64,000 nt of DNA from Proteobacteria bacterium UBA981 (GCA_002292285.1 DBBP01000023.1:116437-180436), one strand, 5' to 3'. Numbered from the stretch's first letter, positions 51,867 to 61,085 are shown. The notes: a model not told the origin generated them from the sequence alone. Program-made: numbers and translations.

Positions 51867-53708
51867 ATGTCCGCTGAAATGCTACGCAATATCGCCATCG
51901 TCGCTCACGTCGACCATGGTAAAACGACCCTCGTCGATGAGCTGCTCAAACAGTCGGGCTCACTTGACCCACGCCGTTCTAACGCGGCCGAACGGGTCAT
52001 GGACAGCAACGATCTCGAGCGCGAGCGCGGCATCACAATTCTGGCCAAGAATACCGCTCTGACCTGGCAAGAACATCGTATTAACGTTGTCGACACCCCT
52101 GGTCACGCTGATTTCGGCGGCGAAGTCGAACGCATACTCTCGATGGTCGATTCGGTATTGTTACTCGTCGATGCGGTTGACGGACCGATGCCACAGACGC
52201 GCTTCGTGACCCAAAAGGCCTTTGACTGCGGTCTGCGCCCGCTGGTGGTCATTAACAAATGTGATCGGGATGGCGCTCGGCCACACTGGGTGTTGGACCA
52301 GACGTTTGATCTGTTCGACAGACTCGGCGCCAGTGACGAACAACTCGACTTTCCGGTCATTTACACGTCCGCGACCCAGGGTTACGCCCGCCTTAGCCCG
52401 GATGGCCCGGAAACCGACATGCAGGTTCTTTTCGACACCATCGTGAAACAGGTGCCGGCGCCGGAAGTGGAACTCGGCGGCCCGCTGCAAATGCAGATAA
52501 GTTCGCTCGATTACTCAAGCTATGTCGGCGCGATTGGCATCGGACGCATTAAGCGCGGACGCATCGCAACCAGTCAGCAATTGGTGATTCTGGACGCTGA
52601 AGGCAAATCTCGACGCGGCAAAGTCCTCGAGGTACTTGGCTTTCAGGGGCTCAAGCGTGAGGTGCGCGAGTTTGCCGAAGCGGGTGACATCATCTGCGTC
52701 ACTGGGATTGAGAACCTGCGTATCTCAGACACATTGTGTGATCCGGCGCATCCCGAGGCCTTACCGGCCTTGTCGGTCGATGAACCGACGGTGTCGATGA
52801 CGTTCGAGGTTTCGGACTCACCATTCGCGGGTCGTGAAGGCCGGTTCGTGACCAGTCGCAACCTTATCGAGCGGCTCGAGCGTGAATTGATTCATAACGT
52901 CGCCCTGCGAGTTGAGCCGACCAACGACCCGAAGGTGATTCTGGTTTCAGGACGCGGCGAGCTGCATTTGTCGATATTGATCGAAAATATGCGCCGTGAA
53001 GGCTTCGCTTTTTGCGTCGGCCGCCCGCAAGTCATCGTTAAGTCCGTCGACGGCGTTGCGCACGAGCCGTTCGAACAACTGGTTGTCGATGTCCCCAGCG
53101 AATATCAGGGTTCGGTGATGGAGCGCCTCGGATTAAGACGCGGAACAGTTACGGCGATGCAACCTGACGGCACTGGCCGGGTTCGGCTCGACTACACCAT
53201 TCCGGCCCGCGGCTTGATCGGCTTTCGCACCGAGTTCCTGACCGCGACAGCTGGTAACGGTTTATTGTTCTCAAGCTTCGACAGCTTTCGGCCGATCGCT
53301 GGTGGCGCCATCGCGGCGCGTAAAAATGGCGTACTGATTGCCAACGCAGACGGTAAAGCGCTCGGCTTTGCGTTGTTCAATTTGCAGGAGCGCGGGCGCA
53401 TGTTTGTTAAGCCCGGCGATGAAGTATTCGAAGGCATGCTGGTCGGCATCCATGCGCGCGATAACGACTTAGTCGTGAATCCCATGAAAGCGAAACAGCT
53501 CAATAACATTCGTGCGGCCGGCAACGACGAGAATATTTTGCTCACACCGCCGGTGCGTTTCGATCTGGAGCAGGCGATTGAGTTTATTGCCGACGATGAA
53601 CTCGTTGAAGTTACCCCGCAAGCGATTCGCCTGCGCAAACGTGAGTTGCGCGAACCCGATCGCAGGCGCACGGCGCGTTCCAGTGAAAAGGCAGAAAACG
53701 TCGGTTGA
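51867..53708 (+). CDS. typA: Translational GTPase TypA/BipA
   Basis: TypA/BipA is a ribosome-binding GTPase that assists 50S assembly and stress and cold growth. The 613-residue protein has the G domain with G1 AHVDHGKTTL, G2 RERGITILAK, G3 DTPGHADF and G4 NKCD, followed by EF-G-like domains and the BipA-specific C-terminal domain (PARGLIGFRTEFLT, ARKNGVLIANADGKALGFA). Length matches E. coli (607). dtd overlaps its stop codon by 4 bases. Confidence 0.97.
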   Translation: MSAEMLRNIAIVAHVDHGKTTLVDELLKQSGSLDPRRSNAAERVMDSNDLERERGITILAKNTALTWQEHRINVVDTPGHADFGGEVERILSMVDSVLLLVDAVDGPMPQTRFVTQKAFDCGLRPLVVINKCDRDGARPHWVLDQTFDLFDRLGASDEQLDFPVIYTSATQGYARLSPDGPETDMQVLFDTIVKQVPAPEVELGGPLQMQISSLDYSSYVGAIGIGRIKRGRIATSQQLVILDAEGKSRRGKVLEVLGFQGLKREVREFAEAGDIICVTGIENLRISDTLCDPAHPEALPALSVDEPTVSMTFEVSDSPFAGREGRFVTSRNLIERLERELIHNVALRVEPTNDPKVILVSGRGELHLSILIENMRREGFAFCVGRPQVIVKSVDGVAHEPFEQLVVDVPSEYQGSVMERLGLRRGTVTAMQPDGTGRVRLDYTIPARGLIGFRTEFLTATAGNGLLFSSFDSFRPIAGGAIAARKNGVLIANADGKALGFALFNLQERGRMFVKPGDEVFEGMLVGIHARDNDLVVNPMKAKQLNNIRAAGNDENILLTPPVRFDLEQAIEFIADDELVEVTPQAIRLRKRELREPDRRRTARSSEKAENVG

Positions 53709-54181
53709 TTGGTCTTATCCAGCGCGTCGAAAAAGCCCACGTCGAAGTCTCAGGCGAAATTATCGGCAGCATTCAATGCGGTTTGCTGGCGCTCATCGGC
53801 GTCCAGCGCGGCGATACCAGTCTGGAAGCTCAGCGCCTGATCGAACGCATCCTCGGCTATCGCGTCTTCCCGGACGCGCAAGGGCGCATGAATCTATCCC
53901 TGAGCGCCATCGAAGGCGGCCTGTTGCTGGTGCCGCAGTTCACCCTGGCTGCGGACACCCGCAAGGGTAAACGCCCCAGTTTTACGCCCGCCGCCGAACC
54001 ACAGGAAAGCAAGCAATTGTTTGCCGAGGTATTGGAGAACGCGCGCGCAGCTTATCCACGCGTCGGCAGCGGCCGTTTCGGTGCTGATATGAAAGTGAGT
54101 CTCGTCAACGATGGACCCGTCACTTTCTGGCTTGAGGTCAACGCGACGGCGAGTGTGGTCAGTAATTCCGAATCAGCCTAG
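53705..54181 (+). CDS. dtd: D-aminoacyl-tRNA deacylase Dtd
   Basis: Dtd removes D-amino acids (and glycine) mischarged on tRNA. The 158-residue protein shows the GPQTP-like and Ser-x-x-QFTL motifs: LLLVPQFTLAADTRKGKRPS and the C-terminal NDGPVTFWLEV (the family's cross-subunit Gly-cisPro motif appears here as DGPVT). The start is a TTG at 53705 overlapping the typA stop (TTGA), so it is probably translationally coupled to typA. Confidence 0.94.
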   Translation: MIGLIQRVEKAHVEVSGEIIGSIQCGLLALIGVQRGDTSLEAQRLIERILGYRVFPDAQGRMNLSLSAIEGGLLLVPQFTLAADTRKGKRPSFTPAAEPQESKQLFAEVLENARAAYPRVGSGRFGADMKVSLVNDGPVTFWLEVNATASVVSNSESA

Positions 54182-54347
54182 ACGGATCAGAATATGCTCG
54201 ACGTCTTCACCGCACTGCCGCTGCACGCGCGCGGCTTGCTACTCAACGCCGGGACTTTCACACTTCCGTCGACAGTCCTGTAATACCAGATGAGCTGCGA
54301 CCCTCGATTTCGCACTCGAACCTGTTGATTAGCGGAACAGCATCTCT

Positions 54348-54821
54348 ATGTCTGCCACCACCAAACATTTGCTCATCGTCTACCACTCGCAATCCGGTAG
54401 CACAGCAAGGATGGCCGAGGCCGTTATTGACGGCGCCCGCGATGATGCTTTTGAGACCATTATTGTTCGCGCGCGCGATGCACTTGCCGCGAGCGCGGAT
54501 GATGTGCTGTGGGCTGACGCCATCCTTTTGGGCACGCCGGAGAATTTCGGTTATATGTCCGGTGCTCTGAAATACTTTTTTGACCGCATCTACTACCCCT
54601 GCCTGGAGCACAGCCAGGGACTTGGTTATGGCTTGTTTATCAAGGCCGGTAATGATGGGCAGGGCGCGTTGACAGCTATCGAGCGGATCATCAAGGGTCT
54701 CGGCTGGCGTACGCTGGCTGCGCCCGTGATCGTGGTTGGCGATGTTGATCCGGCACACCTTGAAGCTTGCCGTGAGCTCGGCATGACGTTCGCCGCGGGG
54801 CTCGATGCCGGCCTTTTCTGA
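54348..54821 (+). CDS. Flavodoxin-like FMN protein / NAD(P)H-dependent oxidoreductase
   Basis: The 157-residue protein has a flavodoxin fold: FMN-phosphate loop HSQSGSTARMAEAV near residue 14, the second flavin loop LLGTPENFGYMSGALKYFFD around 60-80, and VDPAHLEACRELG at the end. It resembles WrbA/flavodoxin-family reductases more than short electron-carrier flavodoxins. The closest co-directional neighbour is a Rieske oxygenase 148 bases downstream, so it might supply electrons to it, but that is inference only. Confidence 0.85.
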   Translation: MSATTKHLLIVYHSQSGSTARMAEAVIDGARDDAFETIIVRARDALAASADDVLWADAILLGTPENFGYMSGALKYFFDRIYYPCLEHSQGLGYGLFIKAGNDGQGALTAIERIIKGLGWRTLAAPVIVVGDVDPAHLEACRELGMTFAAGLDAGLF

Positions 54822-54969
54822 GTCTGCAATCGCTTCGCAGACCGCCCCAATCGGTACGTTTGTGACTCGACGCACCTGCTAACGATGTCCCTCCAGGAGC
54901 CGAAACGGGCCTGAAAGCGCCGTTTTACCGTAGAATGCGCTCATCCTAATCGAGTGACAGAGACGTACC

Positions 54970-56082
54970 ATGGCGTTAGACAATACCGCCCGTTTCAGCG
55001 GCGCCGACGACTCGGCACCACCACGTGACATCCGCAAGACCGCGATCGACCCGAATTTCTGGTTCCCGGTCGCGCGCAGCAAGGACTTGAAGCCTGGCAA
55101 AACACTCGCGGCAGCGTTTGCCGGCGAACCGATCGTGCTGGCCCGTTCCGCGGCTGGTGAATTGTTCGCACTGGAGAATCGTTGCGCGCATCGCCAGGTG
55201 CCGCTCGATGTCGGTGTCGTGTCAGGCTGCACAATCAAATGCGGCTATCACGGCTGGGAATACGACGCGCAAGGTAAGTGTATCAGCGTGCCGTACCTCG
55301 ACATGGACAAAACCAAGCCGAACGGCGTGCGGCACTATCCTGCACGCGAAGCCTACGGCCTGATCTTCGTCTTCCCAGGTGCCCTTGAGTTAGCCGACTC
55401 GGTCCCGTTCCCGGACGTACCCTCGGCCAGCGATAGCGCTTACAAAACTCGCTACCTCGACCGACGCGTCGATTGCCATTTCAGCTTCATGCACGAGAAC
55501 CTGATGGACATGAATCATCAGTTTTTGCATCGCCGGCTGATGGGCGGGATCAAAACCATGTTTCTTGGCGTGCGCCACGGCGACAACTGGATAGAGGCCG
55601 ATTACACCTTCAAGCGCGCCAGTGGAAAGCAGCCTTTGGGCGAGAAATTCATGTTGGGCGACCGCCCCGAGCATGCGCCCGGTGAGCGAGATCTGATGAC
55701 GATTCGAACTGAATACCCGTATCAGACACTGAAGTTCTGGACTGCCGGCAGCGAGCATCCGGCACTCGATTTATGGAACGTCTATATTCCGCTCGACAAA
55801 GCCCAACGAGTGAACCACACCTTCGGCCTGATGATGATCCGACGCCCTAAAGCCAGCCTGTTACTTGACGCGTTCTGGCCGTTCATCGTCTGGTTTACGA
55901 ACGGCATCTTTGCCGAAGACCGCGTCATTTGCGAACTTGAACAAGCCGCATTTGATGCGCAGGGTGAGGACTGGAATCAGGAAATTTTTCCGGCAATTCG
56001 CGAATTGCGGAAAGTACTGGTCAACAACGGCGTGCCGATGGATGAACCGGCTAGCAGCGTTCACCCGCTAGTCCGCGCTTAG
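54970..56082 (+). CDS. Rieske non-haem iron oxygenase, alpha-subunit-like
   Basis: The 370-residue protein has an N-terminal Rieske 2Fe-2S domain (about 28-130) with ligands Cys72, His74, Cys91 and His94, and a catalytic domain with the mononuclear iron motif NLMDMNHQFLH (iron His183 and His187, bridging Asp180). It is therefore a single-component ring-hydroxylating or demethylating type oxygenase; substrate cannot be deduced. Length and single-chain form resemble vanillate demethylase or oxidoreductases of the VanA/ChlA-oxygenase-like group. No dedicated ferredoxin or reductase gene follows; a flavodoxin-like gene precedes it. It converges with hemF. Confidence 0.88.
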   Translation: MALDNTARFSGADDSAPPRDIRKTAIDPNFWFPVARSKDLKPGKTLAAAFAGEPIVLARSAAGELFALENRCAHRQVPLDVGVVSGCTIKCGYHGWEYDAQGKCISVPYLDMDKTKPNGVRHYPAREAYGLIFVFPGALELADSVPFPDVPSASDSAYKTRYLDRRVDCHFSFMHENLMDMNHQFLHRRLMGGIKTMFLGVRHGDNWIEADYTFKRASGKQPLGEKFMLGDRPEHAPGERDLMTIRTEYPYQTLKFWTAGSEHPALDLWNVYIPLDKAQRVNHTFGLMMIRRPKASLLLDAFWPFIVWFTNGIFAEDRVICELEQAAFDAQGEDWNQEIFPAIRELRKVLVNNGVPMDEPASSVHPLVRA

Positions 56083-56192
56083 GTAAACGCCCGCCGCCGA
56101 ACGCGCAGCAACCCCAGCAGGCGTATACAAAGCCGGTAACGCCACGCACAGGCGGGCTAAGACGCCCCGTCAGTCGCCGCGCTTTGCCCGGC

Positions 56193-57122
56193 CTAATCTG
56201 CCGCCAACCAGTCGCGCGGCTGAATAAACTGACTATACAACTCAGCCTCAGGTGAACCGGGTTCCGGCTTCCAGTCGTAGCGCCAGCGCACGTTCGGCGG
56301 TAGCGACATGAGAATCGATTCCGTACGCCCCCCCGATTGCAGGCCAAACAAAGTACCGCGGTCGTGGACGAGATTGAATTCGACATAGCGGCCACGTCGA
56401 TAGAGCTGGAAGTCGCGTTCGCGCTCGCCAAAGGGTGTGTCTTTATGGCGCTCCACGATTGGAATATAGGCTTGGAGATAATGCTCACCGACGCTGCGAA
56501 TGAACTCGAAGCAGCGCGCGAACGGCCATTCATTCAGATCATCAAAAAAGAGTCCGCCGATGCCGCGTTGTTCGTTGCGGTGTTTGATATGGAAGTAATC
56601 GTCGCACCACTGCTTAAAACGCGGATAAACGTCGTCACCGAATTCGGCGCAGGCCGCACGCGCAGCGCGATGCCAGGCGACCGCGTCTGATTCGAAACCA
56701 TAATAAGGCGTCAGGTCGAAGCCGCCGCCAAACCACCAGACCGGTGCCTCGCCAGATTTTTCGGCAACAAACAGCCGAACGTTCGCATGCGAGGTTGGAA
56801 CGTAGGGATTCAGTGGATGTACCACCAGCGACACGCCCATCGCACGAAACCGACGCCCCACGAGTTCGGGTCGGCGCGCGGTCGCCGCGGCAGGCAATGC
56901 GTCGCCACGGACATGCGAGAAATTCACGCCAGCCTGCTCAAATACCCCGCCGCCGCTAAGGACCCGCGTGCGCCCACCACCGCCTTCGGCGCGTTGCCAG
57001 GCATCTTGTTCGAAATGTGTGCCTGAGTCACAGCCCTCAAGCGCGACGCAAACGGCGTCCTGCAGCTGCATCAGCCAACTTTCGACTTCCGCAACTGCCT
57101 CGTCGTCGACGCTGTTTTGCAT
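56193..57122 (-). CDS. hemF: Oxygen-dependent coproporphyrinogen III oxidase HemF
   Basis: HemF oxidatively decarboxylates coproporphyrinogen III to protoporphyrinogen IX in haem synthesis, using O2. The 309-residue protein carries the family signatures GGVNFSHVRG-like AGVNFSHVRG, MGVSLVVHPLNPYVPTSHAN, WWFGGGFDLTPYYGF, YFHIKHRNEQRGIGGLFFDD and NLVHDRGTLFGLQSGGRTES. Length fits the family. It indicates aerobic growth. hisB lies divergent on its other side. Confidence 0.97.
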   Translation of the reverse strand: MQNSVDDEAVAEVESWLMQLQDAVCVALEGCDSGTHFEQDAWQRAEGGGGRTRVLSGGGVFEQAGVNFSHVRGDALPAAATARRPELVGRRFRAMGVSLVVHPLNPYVPTSHANVRLFVAEKSGEAPVWWFGGGFDLTPYYGFESDAVAWHRAARAACAEFGDDVYPRFKQWCDDYFHIKHRNEQRGIGGLFFDDLNEWPFARCFEFIRSVGEHYLQAYIPIVERHKDTPFGERERDFQLYRRGRYVEFNLVHDRGTLFGLQSGGRTESILMSLPPNVRWRYDWKPEPGSPEAELYSQFIQPRDWLAAD

Positions 57123-57231
57123 AAGTAATTCCCGAATCCGGCCTTGCGCAACTTATCAAAGCATGGCCGACCTGTTAATGTACCGCCGCCCTTGCAGGCA
57201 ACACTGAGAAACCGATTTTAAACCTTTACTC

Positions 57232-57825
57232 ATGAATACACGCATCGCGCAGATCACCCGGAACACCAAGGAGACGCAGATTTCGGTCGACGTCAATCTG
57301 GACGGCACCGGCATAGCCGATTTCAACAGCGGCTTACCGTTCCTTGACCATATGCTCGATCAGGTGGCGCGCCACGGTTTGATCGATATCAAAGTGGCGG
57401 CCAATGGCGACCTCGAGATCGACGCTCATCACACCGTGGAAGATATCGGCATTACGCTTGGTCAGGCAGTGTCCCAGGCGCTTGGCGACAAGCGCGGCAT
57501 TCGCCGCTACGGACATGCTTATGTCCCTCTCGACGAAGCCTTGTCGCGAGTCGTTATCGATTTGTCGGGGCGGCCCGGTATGGTTTACGAAATCGATTTC
57601 CCGCGCGCGCGGATCGGCGATTTCGATGTCGATCTGTTTTCCGAGTTCTTCCAGGGTTTCGTCAACCACGCTAATTGCACCTTGCACATCGACAACCTGC
57701 GTGGACGCAACGCACATCACATTATCGAAACTGTATTCAAAGCCTTCGGGCGCGCGTTGCGCATGGCCGTTGAAGCAGATCCCCGCATGGGAAACGAGTT
57801 ACCGTCAACTAAAGGGGCACTGTAA
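57232..57825 (+). CDS. hisB: Imidazoleglycerol-phosphate dehydratase HisB
   Basis: HisB removes water from imidazole glycerol phosphate in histidine synthesis. The 197-residue protein is the monofunctional form, without the N-terminal histidinol-phosphatase of enterics. The metal-binding motifs are clear: FLDHMLDQVARHGLID, DAHHTVEDIGITLGQA and HANCTLHIDNLRGRNAHHIIE. hisH follows after 156 bases. Confidence 0.97.
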   Translation: MNTRIAQITRNTKETQISVDVNLDGTGIADFNSGLPFLDHMLDQVARHGLIDIKVAANGDLEIDAHHTVEDIGITLGQAVSQALGDKRGIRRYGHAYVPLDEALSRVVIDLSGRPGMVYEIDFPRARIGDFDVDLFSEFFQGFVNHANCTLHIDNLRGRNAHHIIETVFKAFGRALRMAVEADPRMGNELPSTKGAL

Positions 57826-57981
57826 GTCCAGTTTTGGCGAACACGCGTTGGTCGCGAAAACCGACCATACAAATATCATCGAGACGCATTGTTTGACCTG
57901 CCGATAACATTCAGCAACCGTGAATAACTGTTTACTCCTCCAGCCCAACTGTCCGCAAAGTACGCAGCGCAGGGCGCCTCA

Positions 57982-58632
57982 ATGTTAAGCGTCGCCGTGA
58001 TTGATTACGGTGGCAGTAATCTGCGCTCCGTGAGTAAAGCGCTGGAAACTGTGGCTGGCAAACGTGCGCGTGTTGTCGTGACCGATGACGTGAAGCGAAT
58101 CGCGGCCGCCGACCGGGTGGTCTTCCCCGGCCAGGGTGCGATTGGTAATTGCATGACGCGCTTGCACGAAACAGGTCTGGTCGATGCGATTCGGGAGTCG
58201 GTAAAAACGCACCCGTTTCTCGGCATTTGCCTCGGCTTGCAGTCATTAATGGATCGCAGTGACGAAGACGGTGGCACGCCGTGTCTTGGTTTGTACCCCG
58301 GTGGGGTCAGACACTTCACCCGCAATCCGCCGCCCGGCGCTGATGGCACACCGCAGAAGATTCCACATATGGGTTGGAATCAGGTGCGCTGGACGCGCCA
58401 GCACCCGCTGCTCGATGGCATCGAGAGCGGCACACGCTTTTATTTTGTTCACAGCTTCTACGTCGTCCCCGATGTCGCCGAACTGACGATTGGCGAAACC
58501 GACTATATCGATACCTTCAGCGCTGCGTTGGCTGAGGACAACGTGTTTGCCACGCAGTTTCACCCCGAGAAAAGTGCTGCGGCAGGACTGCAACTGCTGA
58601 GAAACTTTATTGCCTGGGATGGGCAGGCTTAG
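57982..58632 (+). CDS. hisH: Imidazole glycerol phosphate synthase glutaminase subunit HisH
   Basis: HisH supplies ammonia from glutamine to HisF. The 216-residue class I amidotransferase has the nucleophile Cys in FLGICLGLQSL and the His/Glu pair in TQFHPEKS; VFPGQGAIGNCM forms the oxyanion region. hisA and hisF normally follow at once, but here the next gene is an unrelated gene on the opposite strand, so the rest of the pathway must lie elsewhere. Confidence 0.96.
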   Translation: MLSVAVIDYGGSNLRSVSKALETVAGKRARVVVTDDVKRIAAADRVVFPGQGAIGNCMTRLHETGLVDAIRESVKTHPFLGICLGLQSLMDRSDEDGGTPCLGLYPGGVRHFTRNPPPGADGTPQKIPHMGWNQVRWTRQHPLLDGIESGTRFYFVHSFYVVPDVAELTIGETDYIDTFSAALAEDNVFATQFHPEKSAAAGLQLLRNFIAWDGQA

Positions 58633-58795
58633 CGTTCCTAACCCCCGGGGTTACTTCCGCAGAAGTGGTAGCGTCGCCCGATAGTGCGTTGCTCGGCGTT
58701 CTGCACCGCTCATTCATCACAAATAAACTGCGCGCCTCGAACACCGAACGCCTTGCTTGCCCGCCGGCAAGCTCACTCACTTTTGCAGCGGCTGC

Positions 58796-59836
58796 TTAGT
58801 CAAGACCGGCCGCAAGCCCTCGGGTAACACTCGCGGCTGAAGCGCCCTCAACATTACCCAGTTTCGTGCCACACCAAAGCGGCGAAAAATCACCAAGTCC
58901 CTGAGCTTCAGCTGCTGCACGTAGCGGCGCCAGCGCCGCTGTCGCGAGAGGAAATTCCGGGACCACGGCGCTGATCGGTCCGAGTTCGTCGATGCAACGA
59001 TTGAGCATCCCGCGCGCAGGGCGTCCTGAGAAAACATTCGTCACAACCGTCTGCTCTACAGCGCGCGATTGCAGGGCAGCGCGATGGACCGCGCTAGTCG
59101 TCGCTTCAGGGCACAGCATGTAGGCCGTACCGACTTGGACTCCGGCTGCGCCAGCGGCCATTAACGCAACGACATCAGCCTGCGTCGCTATGCCGCCCGC
59201 GGCAACGACTGGTAAATCGACCGCTGCCACAACCTCCGGCACCAGGGCTGCGGTCGCACGTTGCGAACTCAAATCCTTGCTCAGAAACAGACCGCGGTGC
59301 CCGCCTGCTTCGAGCCCTTGCGCCACAATCACGTCCGCGCCATGGTCTTGCAACCAGCGTGCCTCGGCGACGGTGGTTGCGCACCCGACAATGCAGGCAC
59401 CGAGGGCGCGCACGCCGCTCAGCAAATCTGCCGCCGGCAAACCGAAATGGAAGCTGACTACCGCCGGTGGATTCACGGCGAGAATCTCGAGTGCTTCGGC
59501 GCTAAAAGGCGTACGCCCGGGGCCGCCGGCAGCGGCACCGACGTCGAGACCGAACTCCGCGTAGTAGGGCGCAAGCTTTTCCAGCCAGCGCGCGGCGCGC
59601 GCAACATCGATTTCGGGCGGTGTATGACAGAAAAAATTAACGTTGAATGGTTTGTCAGTCGCCGCGCGAATGGTGGCGAGCTGGTCTTCGAGGCCCGCGC
59701 TGTCGAGCATCGCGCACGGCAACGAACCCAATCCGCCGCTTTCACATACGGCGATGGTCAGCGCACTATTCTGCACGCCGGCCATTGGTGCTTGCACTAT
59801 CGGCAATTCGGTGCCGATTAATGAGAGTAATGTCAT
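58796..59836 (-). CDS. Nitronate monooxygenase-like flavoprotein (2-nitropropane dioxygenase family)
   Basis: The 346-residue TIM-barrel flavoprotein begins with TELPIVQAPMAGVQNSALTI and carries the FMN-binding VAQGLEAGGHRGLFL and VPVVAAGGIATQADVVALMA-type segments (here DLPVVAAGGIATQADVVAL) and GAAGVQVGTAYMLCPEATTS. It should oxidise alkyl nitronates such as propionate 3-nitronate, though family members also act as enoyl-reductase-like proteins. It lies downstream of and opposite to hisH, and starts a run of small accessory genes on the minus strand. Confidence 0.88.
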   Translation of the reverse strand: MTLLSLIGTELPIVQAPMAGVQNSALTIAVCESGGLGSLPCAMLDSAGLEDQLATIRAATDKPFNVNFFCHTPPEIDVARAARWLEKLAPYYAEFGLDVGAAAGGPGRTPFSAEALEILAVNPPAVVSFHFGLPAADLLSGVRALGACIVGCATTVAEARWLQDHGADVIVAQGLEAGGHRGLFLSKDLSSQRATAALVPEVVAAVDLPVVAAGGIATQADVVALMAAGAAGVQVGTAYMLCPEATTSAVHRAALQSRAVEQTVVTNVFSGRPARGMLNRCIDELGPISAVVPEFPLATAALAPLRAAAEAQGLGDFSPLWCGTKLGNVEGASAASVTRGLAAGLD

Positions 59837-59910
59837 AAAGGTCTCTCAGGCCGCGCAGCGATTAATCGGTGTCTGGCGTGTATTTGAGAATTTCGGATCG
59901 AAGCCCCTGT

Positions 59911-60258
59911 CTAATTGTCAAATATCGACAAATCGAGCGCGACCTCATTGCCGAGCCAGCTCGCATGCTCGCTGTGGTCGGCCAGGTCGTTGCCGCTTAA
60001 CGGATGGACAAAGATATCGAGTTGTTGGCGATTCGCGTCGAGCCACGGGATAAGTGTCTCAAATTGTGCGCGTTCAAAAGCAAGTTGGCAGCTCCAGCGC
60101 TGATGCGGGCCGACGGGTTTTTCATGCACCCGGCCGACATTGATATCGAACAGGGTATCCGCTTCGCGACATAAAGCGCGTGCGGTGGCGAGCGTTGCCG
60201 CGTCAAAATAGACGTGCGCATGATAGTTATCGTAGTTGTTGGTGGGCCTGCGTGTCAT
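59911..60258 (-). CDS. DOPA 4,5-dioxygenase family protein
   Basis: The 115-residue protein shows the compact ferredoxin-like fold of the bacterial/fungal DOPA dioxygenase family with conserved His and acidic residues: YHAHVYFD near the N-terminus, HQRWSCQLAF and the closing VHPLSGNDLADHSEHASWLG. Such proteins open catechol rings in some fungi; in bacteria their role is mostly unknown. It follows the nitronate monooxygenase gene upstream on the same strand, 74 bases apart. Confidence 0.8.
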   Translation of the reverse strand: MTRRPTNNYDNYHAHVYFDAATLATARALCREADTLFDINVGRVHEKPVGPHQRWSCQLAFERAQFETLIPWLDANRQQLDIFVHPLSGNDLADHSEHASWLGNEVALDLSIFDN

Positions 60259-60306
60259 GTCATCGGTCCGTCATTCGTGGTCGTCATAGGGCAGCTGGAT
60301 AATCTT

Positions 60307-60549
60307 CTATTCACTTTCAGCGTGGCGCTGAAACAATTGTTCGATCATCGTGGCGTCATGAATCTCGCCGTCGCTTTGAAATATCTCAATCTCTACGTCA
60401 CCGTCTGACATGAACTCGATTTCCCAGCGCTGCTCTTCAACGGTCACGCCGACCATCACCGCGCCTTCACGAATACTGGACAGGGAATAATGTATACCTG
60501 CGTTATCGAGACGATCGAGAAAATTGGTCAACGTTGAAAGTTTCGCCAT
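60307..60549 (-). CDS. Conserved small hypothetical protein
   Basis: I do not recognise this 80-residue acidic protein by a named family. It has a regular alpha-beta-beta pattern: a helix (LTNFLDRLDNAGIHYSLS), three probable strands (AVMVGVTVEEQRWEIEFMS, DGDVEIEIFQS) and a C-terminal helix (DATMIEQLFQRHAE). No signal peptide or membrane segment is seen. It lies between the DOPA-dioxygenase-like gene and a membrane-anchored protein on the same strand, 48 bases from the former. Confidence 0.65.
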   Translation of the reverse strand: MAKLSTLTNFLDRLDNAGIHYSLSSIREGAVMVGVTVEEQRWEIEFMSDGDVEIEIFQSDGEIHDATMIEQLFQRHAESE

Positions 60550-60641
60550 TGGCTAAGAACCTCGATGTTTGCTGTGCGGGAACGCAGCGCGATTATGCAA
60601 CAAATCCTGTTGCGGTCGACGCCCGGAATCCAAAGCCGTCG

Positions 60642-61085
60642 TTATTGCTCTTGGTCAAGATCTATCACCACCAGCTTGCCGTTTAGCCAGGCAGGCAACC
60701 ACGCCGGCGCGCTCGGCCGCAACCGCGCGAAAACCGATTTCGTCCTCTGTGGGTCGTCGAGCACAACGCGTGCCATACCGCGACGGACCTGACCGCGCAG
60801 CAACAATTCTACTGGTGTACCGCTCGCGTCAATCGCCTTCCACCAGCCGAAATCGGCCCCAAGGTAAACCGTCTCACCTTCGCGCAGATAGTTGATTGGC
60901 AGCGTTTTGCCGTTCGGCAGTGTCAAGCGCAAGACGCGCTGAGCACGCTCGCCGTCGGGTTCTGCCTGGAGCTCGTGCATGACGCGTGGATTGACCACCT
61001 GGGTGAAATAGACCACGTAGGAGCCCATACCCACAATGGTGAGCAGCGTCAGTATGAGTACTCGGCGTGTCGTGACTAATTTCAT
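60642..61085 (-). CDS. Membrane-anchored protein of unknown function
   Basis: From ATG 61085 (GAGG 9 bases upstream) the 147-residue product has a basic N-terminus, one transmembrane helix (about 9-30) and an extracytoplasmic domain of about 110 residues with strands LRLTLPNGKTLPINYLREG, TVYLGADFGWWKAIDASG and PVELLLRGQVRRGMARVVLD. The strand pattern and the GADFGWW-type motif resemble split-barrel flavin/nitroreductase-like domains, a weak likeness only. It lies between the 80-residue hypothetical gene and the GFA-family gene. Confidence 0.65.
   Translation of the reverse strand: MKLVTTRRVLILTLLTIVGMGSYVVYFTQVVNPRVMHELQAEPDGERAQRVLRLTLPNGKTLPINYLREGETVYLGADFGWWKAIDASGTPVELLLRGQVRRGMARVVLDDPQRTKSVFARLRPSAPAWLPAWLNGKLVVIDLDQEQ

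Noticed and set aside
58639..58653. TAACCCCCGGGGTTA palindrome after hisH
   Set aside because: The stem is short with no T-run, so it is not a convincing terminator.
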